DNA of 64,000 bases from Candidatus Obscuribacterales bacterium (GTDB lineage: Bacteria > Cyanobacteriota > Vampirovibrionia > Obscuribacterales > Obscuribacteraceae), in NCBI GenBank assembly GCA_019752635.1, contig JAIELX010000005.1, forward strand, positions 146,154-210,153, read 5' to 3'. Both the position numbers and the translations under genes were made by a program. The number at the start of each line of letters is the position of its first letter. The first letter of the stretch is position 1. Under the pieces are notes generated by a model that worked only from the letters and a program-made list of their open reading frames with translations, was not told where the DNA came from and did no database searches. Positions 54,475 through 63,236 of this stretch are shown here, piece after piece.

Positions 54475-56178
54475 ATGGCGGAACACGAGCTATTGCCGTG
54501 CTCTGATTTATACTCAACCGAGGAAATGCAGAGTCAGTTCTGCAAGATAACGTTTCATCCTTTAGGAGATTCTGCGCTCACCTGCGATGTGCTCGTGCCG
54601 ACGGATTGGGAAGAACGAGAGCTTTCAGTCAGCGCGGAAATTGTCGAACGCGATAATGAATGGTTCGTGCCTATGGCGGTTCTGGGTCCGCAAGATCAAA
54701 CCGTCTTCCTTTGGCTTCTTTATTCGCGGGTGCCGGAAGAAATTCAGCCACTGGATGTGATAGACCGGCTGACAATCGGTAACTCGGAGTGTTTGGTTAA
54801 AGGCGTCGGTGAGTTCAATGAGCGCAGCGTTGCCGATGCGATGTGGCGTTACAAGCCTGGCGACGACGAGCCGATGTTCAACCGCGTCCTTCCTCAGGTG
54901 GAAGAGAACCTGCTTGTTCGGACGTGCATTTCGCGTCGCGGTGAAATTGTATTTCTGGTGCTGTCTGCTTGTTTGGAAAAGGACTACGACAAGTGGAAAA
55001 AGGTGTTCGGGCTGGCCAGTGTGTCCTTCAATCCCTGTGGTGAACCCGGACCACCTCGTCCGAGCAACGACCTTATGCCGTACCACAACATCTACAAGCC
55101 GGATGAATCGCAGCCGAATTTTGGACTGTTGAGCGTCTTGCCTGGCGACCAACCTGATCTGTACTTCTTGTTAGGGGTGCCGAAAGACTGGCATCAGTCC
55201 GACGTCAAACTTGATCTCGGTGCGGCGACTACGCCGATGAAGATGATGCGTATTGCGGAATTTAAGCCTGATGCTGCTAGCAAAACAAAAATTGCAATCA
55301 TGCAGATGCTGGCGCCGAAACTTGATGCCGCGAAGTTTGTCGATTTAATGACTGGTGGCAAGAACACGACGGCAGAGTTGCTCGGCCGTCGTGCCGCCAT
55401 GTATGGTGGCAACGTCGCACATGATGCTCTTTTTAAAATTCAGGGCAAGCTAGGTCCGGAATACATGAGAGTGACCGCCGCCAAAGTCGGCGATCGGGTG
55501 TTTGCCGTTGGCTGTTCGACGCCGGAGGCGGATTACGACCAGTACAAAAAGATCTTCGGAGTTGCGGTGGTAACGTTTAATCCTCTGGGAAGAACCGGAT
55601 GGGACATGGAGCAACAACGCGATATCTTGATGCCGACGCCGGATGATTTGGATGAAAGTGAACTCGAGCGATTCATTCGACGACAGCTTATGCCTCAAGG
55701 CAAAGAAGAGTTGTATTTCGAAATGGTAGTGCCTGTTCACTGGGGAATGGTGGATCTTGACCTGCCGCCGGAGATCACGGGAGACGACGTGAACAACGCC
55801 GTACTGATAGCCGATATCAAACCGGATGCGGAAAGCGCCGTGGACATCGCTATCTATTACCGAAGGGTTCCCGACTTCGTCGATGCCGAGTACTTGGTGC
55901 GGGCATTTGCAGAGCAAAACCCCGGTACCGAGCTGTTGGCTACGCGAGCCACGCTGTTCTACGGCAGGGATACCAGAGAAGCGGTTTTCAGAACCCATCA
56001 AGCCGAAGTCGGTGCGTGTATATTGCGCATCACCGCCATGAAGCGCGATGAATTCTTGTTCTGGTCCGTTTGTGGATGCTTGGAAGGCGATTACGAACAA
56101 TACAAAGCGATCTTCGCGATGGCTGCGGCAACGTTTGATCCTTACGCCAAACCTAACACGGTTCCGACGACCGCATAG
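54475..56178 (+). CDS. unrecognised protein with three tandem copies of one domain
   Basis: 567 residues, AAGGAGG eleven bases before the ATG. No signal peptide. Three repeats of about 185-190 residues share a closing pattern: DYDKWKKVFGLASVSFNPCG (about 169-190), DYDQYKKIFGVAVVTFNPLG and DYEQYKAIFAMAAATFDPYA. Within each, a P..W...L segment (VPTDWEERELS, VPKDWHQSDVK, VPVHWGMVDLD) is followed by alternating strands. The pattern faintly recalls small PsbP/Mog1-like alpha-beta sandwiches, but I cannot assign a family. It follows the E3 gene 42 bases later on the same strand, so it is probably cotranscribed with the dehydrogenase operon. Confidence 0.85.
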   Translation: MAEHELLPCSDLYSTEEMQSQFCKITFHPLGDSALTCDVLVPTDWEERELSVSAEIVERDNEWFVPMAVLGPQDQTVFLWLLYSRVPEEIQPLDVIDRLTIGNSECLVKGVGEFNERSVADAMWRYKPGDDEPMFNRVLPQVEENLLVRTCISRRGEIVFLVLSACLEKDYDKWKKVFGLASVSFNPCGEPGPPRPSNDLMPYHNIYKPDESQPNFGLLSVLPGDQPDLYFLLGVPKDWHQSDVKLDLGAATTPMKMMRIAEFKPDAASKTKIAIMQMLAPKLDAAKFVDLMTGGKNTTAELLGRRAAMYGGNVAHDALFKIQGKLGPEYMRVTAAKVGDRVFAVGCSTPEADYDQYKKIFGVAVVTFNPLGRTGWDMEQQRDILMPTPDDLDESELERFIRRQLMPQGKEELYFEMVVPVHWGMVDLDLPPEITGDDVNNAVLIADIKPDAESAVDIAIYYRRVPDFVDAEYLVRAFAEQNPGTELLATRATLFYGRDTREAVFRTHQAEVGACILRITAMKRDEFLFWSVCGCLEGDYEQYKAIFAMAAATFDPYAKPNTVPTTA

Positions 56179-56324
56179 GATGATCGTGAAGCGCGAATCG
56201 TTGCGGTCAGAATGGTAAGGGAGATTCTTCAGCACCATTATTGTTGTCTGAATGCTGAATCACTCCGTCTGCTGTCCCGAATTTTGCAGCGCGGACCGGC
56301 AGGGTACGAGAAGGAGCGCATAAA

Positions 56325-57239
56325 ATGAATTGCCGTATCGGCTGGATTGGCACCGGGGTGATGGGCAGCGCGATGGGTTCTCATCTACTGGCTGCCGGTC
56401 ATAGTTTGTCGGTCTACAATCGGACGAGCGACAAAACCCGGTCGCTTGTTGAGAACGGGGCTCTGCTCAAAAGCTCTCCGGCTGAGGTGGCCTCGTCGTC
56501 CGACATCATTTTCACCATGGTCGGCTATCCGGCCGATGTGGCGGAAACGATCCTGGGCGCCGATGGTGTTCTCTCCGCCGCTTCGCGTGGCACGATTCTG
56601 GTTGACATGACAACGAGCGAGCCATCGCTGGCGGTGCGCATCCATGGCGAGTGCGCTGCTCGCGGAGTCAAGAGTCTCGACGCCCCTGTCTCCGGCGGCG
56701 ATGTCGGCGCGCGCGAAGCTCGCCTGTCCATCATGGTTGGTGGCGACAAGGATGTCTTCGATGCGGTGCTGCCTATCTTCAATTTGATGGGCAAAACAAT
56801 CGTGTATCAAGGAGCTGCTGGCAGCGGACAGCATACTAAGATGGCGAATCAGATTCTGATTGCTACAGGAATGATTGGCGTATGTGAGGCGTTACTTTAC
56901 GCTTACAAAGCCGGTTTGGACCTGGACGTGATGCTGCAATCCGTTTCCGGCGGTGCTGCTGGTTCCTGGTCGCTTTCAAATTATGCACCGCGGATTCTGG
57001 CAGGAAATTTGGAGCCCGGATTCCTTGTAGACCACTTTGTCAAAGACATGGGAATTGCCCTGAGAGAAGCCAAACGAATGCAGTTGTCGCTACCGGGCTT
57101 GGCTCTTGCTGAACAACTGTACATCGCTCTTCAAGCACAGGGACACGGCCGCAAAGGCACTCACTCCTTGATGCTGGCTCTTGCGTCCATCTCATCAATC
57201 CCTTGGACGGCAGGCGGCTGTGTCAATTCCAATTCGTAG
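56325..57239 (+). CDS. 3-hydroxyisobutyrate dehydrogenase-like beta-hydroxyacid dehydrogenase
   Basis: 304 residues. NAD(P)-binding Rossmann start [18 protein letters not shown]. Substrate-binding [12 protein letters not shown] (about 119-130) and a catalytic Lys in [11 protein letters not shown] (about 170) follow. It could act on 3-hydroxyisobutyrate (valine breakdown), tartronate semialdehyde or succinic semialdehyde; the sequence does not settle this. 146 bases after the triplicated-domain protein. Its 3' end overlaps the convergent small secreted gene by 17 bases. Confidence 0.88.
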   Translation: MNCRIGWIGTGVMGSAMGSHLLAAGHSLSVYNRTSDKTRSLVENGALLKSSPAEVASSSDIIFTMVGYPADVAETILGADGVLSAASRGTILVDMTTSEPSLAVRIHGECAARGVKSLDAPVSGGDVGAREARLSIMVGGDKDVFDAVLPIFNLMGKTIVYQGAAGSGQHTKMANQILIATGMIGVCEALLYAYKAGLDLDVMLQSVSGGAAGSWSLSNYAPRILAGNLEPGFLVDHFVKDMGIALREAKRMQLSLPGLALAEQLYIALQAQGHGRKGTHSLMLALASISSIPWTAGGCVNSNS

Positions 57240-57414
57240 CGGAACCGTCTTCGGCTTTACGAGGAGGCAGCCGAGCGCCTCGGGCTGTTGATGTTTGTGA
57301 CTTCACCAACGGCTGCCCGGCGGGAGTGCGCACTGGTGTAGAAGCTCCCTGAACTCCAATGACAAGGCGCGGCGCCAGTAACAGGCAGACTGGAAGGTAA
57401 GTCAGTCGAGTCAT
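57223..57414 (-). CDS. small secreted peptide
   Basis: 63 residues from the ATG at 57414, preceded by an excellent AGGAGGT about eight bases upstream. The N-terminus is a signal peptide ([20 protein letters not shown], cleavage near VQGA at 24). The mature part of about 40 residues is basic, Ser/Thr/Pro-rich and without cysteines. It lies 27 bases after the short LRV gene on the same strand. The convergent overlap with the dehydrogenase gene is a caution, but the initiation signal is strong. Confidence 0.5.
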   Translation of the reverse strand: MTRLTYLPVCLLLAPRLVIGVQGASTPVRTPAGQPLVKSQTSTARGARLPPRKAEDGSATNWN

Positions 57415-57441
57415 CTTCAACCACCTCCTGCAGCAAATCGA

Positions 57442-57918
57442 TTAAGCGTACCTGAGCTGCTCCGGTAGATCGGCACCTTTGGCCGCCCAGCGGAAAAACC
57501 GATGGCAACCGAAGTCTCTTGGTTTGTCCCGAGAAAGAATTAGCTCTTCTGTTTCAAGAGCGCGGCAGCTGACGTAAGGATTTTCATCCTCCGTGAGCTT
57601 TTCGATTAGCTCTAGTGGTGTGTTCACGTCTTCGGCCAAGCCCAGCCTGACATTGGGATCCTCATCGAATGCCAGGCGATAACGAATGTGTTCCGGTGTC
57701 GATGGATTGGTACCGACCGCGATACGCACATCGACATTTCTGTCCGAGGCCAGAAGCTCCAGCAGGTCAATCGGCGCGCCGGGATTTTCTGCTACCCGCT
57801 GACGAATTCGATCCACTTCGCTGTGAGCCAGCTGTTCAAGCAACTGCTTAGAGCAACTGGGGCTACCAGCCTGCACGTACTTACTGAACATTTCTCCATA
57901 GAATCTTGCACCCAACAT
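57442..57918 (-). CDS. short leucine-rich repeat variant (LRV) protein
   Basis: 158 residues from the ATG at 57918 (GGAGGT nine bases upstream; a TTG at 57960 is less likely). Three 26-residue repeats of the same type as the large LRV protein at 45.8 kb (VRIAVGTNPSTPEHIRYRLA, VRLGLAEDVNTPLELIEKL). A helical cap with a SKQLLEQLAHSEVDRIRQR stretch precedes them, and a C-terminal segment with FGCHRFFRWAAKG follows. Probably an interaction module. Confidence 0.8.
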   Translation of the reverse strand: MLGARFYGEMFSKYVQAGSPSCSKQLLEQLAHSEVDRIRQRVAENPGAPIDLLELLASDRNVDVRIAVGTNPSTPEHIRYRLAFDEDPNVRLGLAEDVNTPLELIEKLTEDENPYVSCRALETEELILSRDKPRDFGCHRFFRWAAKGADLPEQLRYA

Positions 57919-58329
57919 AAGGCAAATACCTCCGTCAGTCCATTTATCTAGAGCCGGCAACTAGGCCGATTAAAGGGAAACAGCCAGCAAGAGATACGGT
58001 CGAAGAACCGACGATCTCTAAGGCGTCGATTATTCAGCTGGCAGCCTCAGTAAAACTGAGGCTGCCCTTTATCGCTTTTAGCCAGCCTGGCGGGCTGGTG
58101 TACTCATGATTTGGAACTATTCGAATTTTCAACCATTTAATTGCTGCAAACCCTCCTGTCTGGTAGATCTCAGCTATCAAATCGAGGAAATTGAACTTTC
58201 CAATAAGAAAATTAGCAAAAAAAATTTCGGTGCGCAAGAGCCTTAGTGATGTTTTTATAATCCTGCAATGCGTTGTAAGGGAACTATCTCGGGCGCTCAG
58301 CTCGCCAGATATTCATCGAGTTCCATTCT
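57919..58329. other. intergenic region with a strong hairpin at 58040-58066
   Basis: GGCAGCCTCAG, a TAAAA loop and CTGAGGCTGCC form a perfect 11-bp stem. On the plus strand it is followed by CTTTATCGCTTTTA, a loose U-tract, so it could be a terminator for plus-strand transcripts or a bidirectional stop before the LRV gene. A 67-codon minus frame here includes the hairpin and is not credible. Confidence 0.45.
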
Positions 58330-58752
58330 CTAGCCTTGAGCTGATTGCTCCAATCCCTTCCTGCCAATCAGGCTGAATATACCAACTGTCATCCAGAGAA
58401 AGAGGGTGCCACCGAACACGGTAAAAATGTTGTGGTTGAGCTGTTGATTCTTGAAGATGACGGCTTTCTGTCTCTGTGACTCAGAATCGTGATGATGATT
58501 AGCACATGCAGGTCTGCCGCATGAGTATCCGTGGTACTCGATTTGCTCCTGCGGGCTAACACCGGCCGGCGCACAAGTCGCCGATTGCGAGACTTTGACC
58601 GGCTCTATAACTGTTTGTGCATTTGCGTCGATTGCACAGCTCGTTGTCGTTACCAGTAACACTGTGACACTACCGAGCAGGATGCTCATTTCTTTCTTTA
58701 ATACCCTGGTGTTCTTACACCTTTCCATTTGCATTTCGCCTTCTATTTCCAT
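58330..58752 (-). CDS. small exported/membrane protein with Cys-His segment
   Basis: 140 residues, GGGAG ten bases before the ATG. A hydrophobic N-terminal segment (about 23-38) ends at TTSC, a possible but imperfect lipobox; signal peptidase I cleavage at ANA-Q (46) is the alternative. The exported stretch has Cys60, Cys78, Cys83 and His74, His86-88 (YHGYSCGRPACANHHHDS), which could bind a metal. A second helix (109-130, FTVFGGTLFLWMTVGIFSLIG) anchors the C-terminus. No family recognised. Confidence 0.65.
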   Translation of the reverse strand: MEIEGEMQMERCKNTRVLKKEMSILLGSVTVLLVTTTSCAIDANAQTVIEPVKVSQSATCAPAGVSPQEQIEYHGYSCGRPACANHHHDSESQRQKAVIFKNQQLNHNIFTVFGGTLFLWMTVGIFSLIGRKGLEQSAQG

Positions 58753-58841
58753 GCTTATATGCTCCCACCCGGGCCTTTAAGAAGGGGTAAAGGAACGATG
58801 GATTTAATGCGGAGCTTGAACAAGCTTTTGCGCGTCTGGAG

Positions 58842-59819
58842 TTAATCGATCTCGTTACTGGTTTGTTCGGATGATTCGTCCATGAGTTTTTGAAACAAGG
58901 ACTCTCCCCGCGCCCTGGCTCGATGGAATCTGCTCAATTCATTTGCATCTTTGTCGAGGTGAAGAGCGCGGGCAAAATTGTCGTCGGCCATTTCTCTCTG
59001 GCCTAGATCGGCGTGAATGACAGCCTTCTGAAAGTAAGCGTGCGCAGACGTCTCGTTCGAGACGACTAGGATTTCCAAGTCGCTCAGCGCCTTGTCGAAT
59101 GCTTTTGTGCGTCTGTATGCTTCTGCCCTCGTGAGTATGGCCTCTGCTTTCCGGTGTTCGTTCTGCGTCAGTCTTAGACACTCTGTAGTATCCTCTATCG
59201 CCTCGGCGTAGTTTTTTAGCACTAAGTGGCACTCAGCTCTGCCCAGGCGTGCCCAAGAAGCATAGGGTGAATCAATGTCAACTCTACCTATGATGATCGA
59301 ATAGTTTTCGACTGCCACTGAAAACGCTGCTCTCTTTGCGTTGGAGTAAGCCGCGATGCTGTATGCCTCGATTGAATCCGGATCTAAGCTCAGTGCTATA
59401 GCGCTGTCTTCGATCGCTCGTTTGTGATTGAGAAGACCTTGATGGCCTCGTGCGCGAATCACAAAGCACCGGGCGTCAGTCTGACATTTTGCTATGGACT
59501 TTGTTGCGGTGGCAATGCACTGATTGTATTCACGAAGATGATAGAAACACCGAGCCGCGATCATGTCGGGCAGGTAGAGGTCCGGTGCTAGCGACCTGGC
59601 GACCTCGCAGTCTTTAAGTGCTTGGTGGTAGTGTCCCAGGGAGACGTGTACATCCGCTCGGCAGATGTGTCCTCTGACATGTCGCCAATCTAACCTTAAA
59701 GCCTGGTCAAAGCGATCGCGAGCTCGCTCATGCTCTCCCTGCCTCATCCAGATGCGTCCCTCGTTGTACCAGTGCCAAGACATTCTCTTGCCGATTTTGT
59801 CAAACCTCAGACCTTGCAT
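58842..59819 (-). CDS. tetratricopeptide repeat (TPR) protein
   Basis: 325 residues from the ATG at 59819 (GGAG seven bases upstream); a TTG at 59867 would add 16 residues. About eight TPR units: for example WYNEGRIWMRQGEHERARDR, VHVSLGHYHQALKDCEVARS, HADLGQREMADDNFARALHL. No signal peptide or membrane helix, so a cytoplasmic scaffold is likely. 89 bases upstream of the Cys-His membrane protein on the same strand. Confidence 0.85.
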   Translation of the reverse strand: MQGLRFDKIGKRMSWHWYNEGRIWMRQGEHERARDRFDQALRLDWRHVRGHICRADVHVSLGHYHQALKDCEVARSLAPDLYLPDMIAARCFYHLREYNQCIATATKSIAKCQTDARCFVIRARGHQGLLNHKRAIEDSAIALSLDPDSIEAYSIAAYSNAKRAAFSVAVENYSIIIGRVDIDSPYASWARLGRAECHLVLKNYAEAIEDTTECLRLTQNEHRKAEAILTRAEAYRRTKAFDKALSDLEILVVSNETSAHAYFQKAVIHADLGQREMADDNFARALHLDKDANELSRFHRARARGESLFQKLMDESSEQTSNEID

Positions 59820-59911
59820 GACATGTCTCCATCTTACAAAGACAAGCTTGGCAAAGTACTCTGTCAAACTTGTTTCTAAGAGAACGTAAAGCGTCGGGGC
59901 TGCCCACGGCG

Positions 59912-61318
59912 TTATTCAAAATAGGCTTCGAGCTCGCCGGACTTGATGGCGGCAATGAGCGCTTGATGGTCTTTCTCTGTTTGTTTAGCGTACGCTACGG
60001 CAAAGTTTGCTATCGCGGCGTCGAAGACGCCGCTTGTACCCATGTAGCCGCTAATAATCACGGAGTCACCGGAGCGTGCATGAGAGCGGGCCAAGACCCA
60101 GCCAACCGAAGTGGCAACTTCGATTGCGCGCGACGGTGACCACATTTCCGGTACGGGAGACATCTTCATGTCTTTCAGCTGACGGATGTAAAAGTGATGT
60201 CCCCCGGGGCTCTTTGTCCATCCCAGAAACATATCGCTGTACGATTGCATCAGGCGCTGTCCTTCCACGACTCGATGTCCGTGATTTTTGTACTCGCTTT
60301 TCCCTAGGTGCTTCTCAAGCACCGACTCCTTAGCCTCTTTTACTTGCAATATGATTGCGTCGTCTTCGGCCGCCATCAGCAAGAGCACTGCACAGTAGGT
60401 GCCTACACTTCCAATCCCGACAATCTTCATGGCTACATCCATGAGTACGTATCGGTTCAGGAGTACTTTGCGCGAAGGGTCCAAAGACTGGCGGTAGTCG
60501 CGAAATACCTCGCGGGCCATTTCAAGAAACTTTGTGTCGCGTTGTTCTTCGCTGTGATACACCAGTGGCGGATTCTCTTTGAAGACACGCCTTCCGTCAC
60601 GCTCCGTTGTGAGCTTTGGAAGGTAATACTCGTTGATGGATCTCTCTCTCCTTTTCGCGACGTTGGCTATTGCCGCTTTGCGGAACTGCCTCTCTTGTAT
60701 GTCCGCAATGTACGTGTCCAGGTCCAATTTCGAATACCAAACGTCTAGAGCGCGCATCTCCGATAGTTTTCGCATGGACGTGCGATATGAACGCACCACC
60801 GCTTCTGCTGCGGCTCTGCACTGATCCTGCGAGAAGCGGTTTGCTCTGCAGGCCAGCACAAAACTAGTGGCAAGACGTTTGACGTCCCATTCCCAGGGAC
60901 CTTGCAGAGTTTCGTCAAAATCGTTGATGTCTACCACTATGTTTCGCTCAGGAGTGGCGTAGGCTCCGAAGTTGAGAACGTGGCAATCTCCACAGATTTG
61001 CACATTGATACCACTATTAGGTGTGTGTGCAAGATCCGCTGCCATCAGGGCGGCTGATCCTCTGAAGAACGTGAATGGACTCTTTACCATTCGTCCATAT
61101 CTAATCGGGATCAGTTCCGGAATACGGCCAATATTCGAATGCTCAAGTACTTCAATCGGGTGTCGTCCCTTCTCGTGCGCCACCCACTTCCCGTGAGCTT
61201 TGCGAGGGAATCGCTCACGGAGGACTTTGCCCAGATCTTTCTTCTCCTCTCGGGGAGTGAAAGCGATTGCGGATTGTTTTGATTCTTTCTTTCGCGTTCC
61301 ACTTACCTTCTTCGCCAT
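59912..61318 (-). CDS. DUF2252 family protein
   Basis: 468 residues from the ATG at 61318 (GAGG five bases upstream; a GTG one codon earlier also possible). The family signature is strong: FTFFRGSAALMAADLA, VQICGDCHVLNFGAYATPERN and DINDFDETLQGPWEWDVKRLA. This region has a kinase-like-fold feel (HxxNFG, then DxNDFD), but the biochemical role of the family is unknown. A late GWVLARSHARSGD motif follows. Lys/Arg-rich N-terminus. Confidence 0.9.
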   Translation of the reverse strand: MAKKVSGTRKKESKQSAIAFTPREEKKDLGKVLRERFPRKAHGKWVAHEKGRHPIEVLEHSNIGRIPELIPIRYGRMVKSPFTFFRGSAALMAADLAHTPNSGINVQICGDCHVLNFGAYATPERNIVVDINDFDETLQGPWEWDVKRLATSFVLACRANRFSQDQCRAAAEAVVRSYRTSMRKLSEMRALDVWYSKLDLDTYIADIQERQFRKAAIANVAKRRERSINEYYLPKLTTERDGRRVFKENPPLVYHSEEQRDTKFLEMAREVFRDYRQSLDPSRKVLLNRYVLMDVAMKIVGIGSVGTYCAVLLLMAAEDDAIILQVKEAKESVLEKHLGKSEYKNHGHRVVEGQRLMQSYSDMFLGWTKSPGGHHFYIRQLKDMKMSPVPEMWSPSRAIEVATSVGWVLARSHARSGDSVIISGYMGTSGVFDAAIANFAVAYAKQTEKDHQALIAAIKSGELEAYFE

Positions 61319-61712
61319 CACTTCCTCGTCAACTACGTTGCCTCGTCGTTCGCCCTTACGCTGAATCTCGATAACGCGACTGGTCCGGGGGTGTCCGCCC
61401 GGGACAAATCAAAGTGACATCGCCGCTGGGTCCGCGAGCAGATTCCCGCTTGAGGCCGGTCATTCTGCATGATTCAGTACTTGCTTCCGTACATTTAAGG
61501 CGACAAAGTTTAGCACTTCTAATGCAAAAAGGGCCTTTCTACCCGTCCGCGGACGCCTGCCTGCATTGAAGAGCTTGCTTATAAGGTATATCCTTTAGGC
61601 ATCTGATGGACGATGGATGAAAGATCGCGTTTGTGGAATCTTGAAACTCCCCACGTTCGGGAGCTAACCATCGTCGGAATCTCTGCATTAGCTTCTGTCC
61701 GGAGGGATGAAT
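61319..61712. other. intergenic region upstream of the semialdehyde dehydrogenase gene
   Basis: Contains a 12-base palindrome CGTCCGCGGACG (61544-61555). A weak plus-strand promoter-like pair TTGAAG (61566-61571) and TATATC (61587-61592) with only 15 bases between follows. No gene is credible; a long minus frame starting here is antisense to the dehydrogenase. Confidence 0.4.
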
Positions 61713-63236
61713 ATGGCTGTAACTCAAACCAATGCCGTCAAACAGTGCGATTTGCTTATCGGCGGCAAATGGGTGAAGTCGGATGCGACTGAGTTTTCCA
61801 ACGTCTACAATCCCAACTCCGGTGAAGTCATAGCCCGCGTACCTGTTGGCGGTGCTTCCGACGTTGATCGGGCGGTGCAAGCCGCGCAAAGGGCTTTTCC
61901 AGCTTGGGCCGATACGCCGGTTGTTGAAAGAGCTCGTGTGATGATGCGCTTCAAACACTTGCTCGATCAAAACTACGAGAAGATTGCCAGGCAAGTGACT
62001 CTGGAGCACGGCAAAACGTTCGCGGAAGCTAAAGCTTCCGTGCAGAGAGGCATTGAAGTTGTTGAATTTGCAATCGGCATTCCCAGCCTGATGATGGGAG
62101 AATGCATGGAGAACATCGCCACCAACGTCGATTGCGAAACTATGCGCCATCCTCTCGGTGTCTGCGTTGGTATCACGCCTTTCAATTTCCCGGCAATGGT
62201 TCCTCTTTGGATGTATCCGATTGCTCTGGTATGCGGTAATACTTTCGTCTTGAAACCGTCTGAGAAAGTACCGCTGTCGAGCATGATGATTGCGGAGTAC
62301 CTGCTTGAAGCCGGATTACCGGAAGGGGTGTTCAATATTATTCATGGCGGCAAGCAAGTCGTCGATGAACTCCTGACCCATCCGCTGGTGAAAGCAGTGT
62401 CCTTTGTCGGTTCGACAGGAATCGCAAAGTACATCTACGAAGTAGGCTGCCGCAACGGCAAGCGCGTTCAAGCGGCCGGCGGAGCCAAGAATCACATCAT
62501 CATCATGCCGGATGCCGATATGGATCTGACTGTACAAGCGCTGCAAGCTTCGGCTTTCGGATGCGCTGGTGAACGTTGCATGGCCGGTAGTCTTGCTTTG
62601 CCCGTGGGCGACGCCGCGGAAGAGCTACTGCCGAAGTTGGTTGAGTCTGTCTCGAAGATGTCCGTAGGCCGCACCGATGGCGATACCAGCCCCGACATGG
62701 GTCCGGTAATCAGCGCCGATCATATGAAGCGCATCAAGGGTTTGATCGACGACGGTGTTTCCGAGGGGGCGGACTTGGCACTGGACGGGCGCAATTTGCA
62801 AGTGAAAGACGCTGCCAACGGTTTCTTCGTCGGACCGACGATTTTTGACAAAGCTCTTCCTGAGATGAGCATCGTCAAAGAAGAGATCTTTGGACCGGTA
62901 TTGTCCGTGGTGCGCGTCAAAACCATTGAGGATGCAATCGCTGTCGGGCGGGATTGCCCTTACGGCAACGGAGCTGTTATCTATACCAATGATGGACGCG
63001 CCGCACGCCAGTTCAAGCGCTACTTCAATGCAGGCATGATCGGTATCAACGTCGGGGTTCCTGCACCAATGGCATGGTTCCCCTTCACCGGATGGAATGC
63101 TTCGTTCTATGGCGATCTTCACATTCAAGGTAAGGAAGGTATTGCCTTCTACACCCAGCAGAAGATGACGATGACTCGCTGGTTTGATAACAGACCCTCG
63201 CAATTCCAGGATCCGATTTGGAAGGGCAAGCAATAA
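61713..63236 (+). CDS. mmsA: CoA-acylating (methyl)malonate-semialdehyde dehydrogenase
   Basis: 507 residues from the ATG at 61713; GGAGGG at 61701-61706 abuts an ATG at 61707, so the second ATG has the better spacing. Aldehyde dehydrogenase fold: GITPFNFP with N158, VLKPSEKVP with K181, FVGSTGIAKY, catalytic Cys289 in GCAGERCMAG. The nucleophile region lacks the Glu general base seen in hydrolytic relatives, as in the MMSDH/IolA group. It converts malonate semialdehyde to acetyl-CoA or methylmalonate semialdehyde to propionyl-CoA. It could finish beta-alanine catabolism from the operon at 36-41 kb and valine catabolism. Confidence 0.94.
   Translation: MAVTQTNAVKQCDLLIGGKWVKSDATEFSNVYNPNSGEVIARVPVGGASDVDRAVQAAQRAFPAWADTPVVERARVMMRFKHLLDQNYEKIARQVTLEHGKTFAEAKASVQRGIEVVEFAIGIPSLMMGECMENIATNVDCETMRHPLGVCVGITPFNFPAMVPLWMYPIALVCGNTFVLKPSEKVPLSSMMIAEYLLEAGLPEGVFNIIHGGKQVVDELLTHPLVKAVSFVGSTGIAKYIYEVGCRNGKRVQAAGGAKNHIIIMPDADMDLTVQALQASAFGCAGERCMAGSLALPVGDAAEELLPKLVESVSKMSVGRTDGDTSPDMGPVISADHMKRIKGLIDDGVSEGADLALDGRNLQVKDAANGFFVGPTIFDKALPEMSIVKEEIFGPVLSVVRVKTIEDAIAVGRDCPYGNGAVIYTNDGRAARQFKRYFNAGMIGINVGVPAPMAWFPFTGWNASFYGDLHIQGKEGIAFYTQQKMTMTRWFDNRPSQFQDPIWKGKQ

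Noticed and set aside
61539..62150. 203-codon minus frame
   Set aside because: Antisense to the 5' part of mmsA, whose catalytic motifs are intact in the plus frame.
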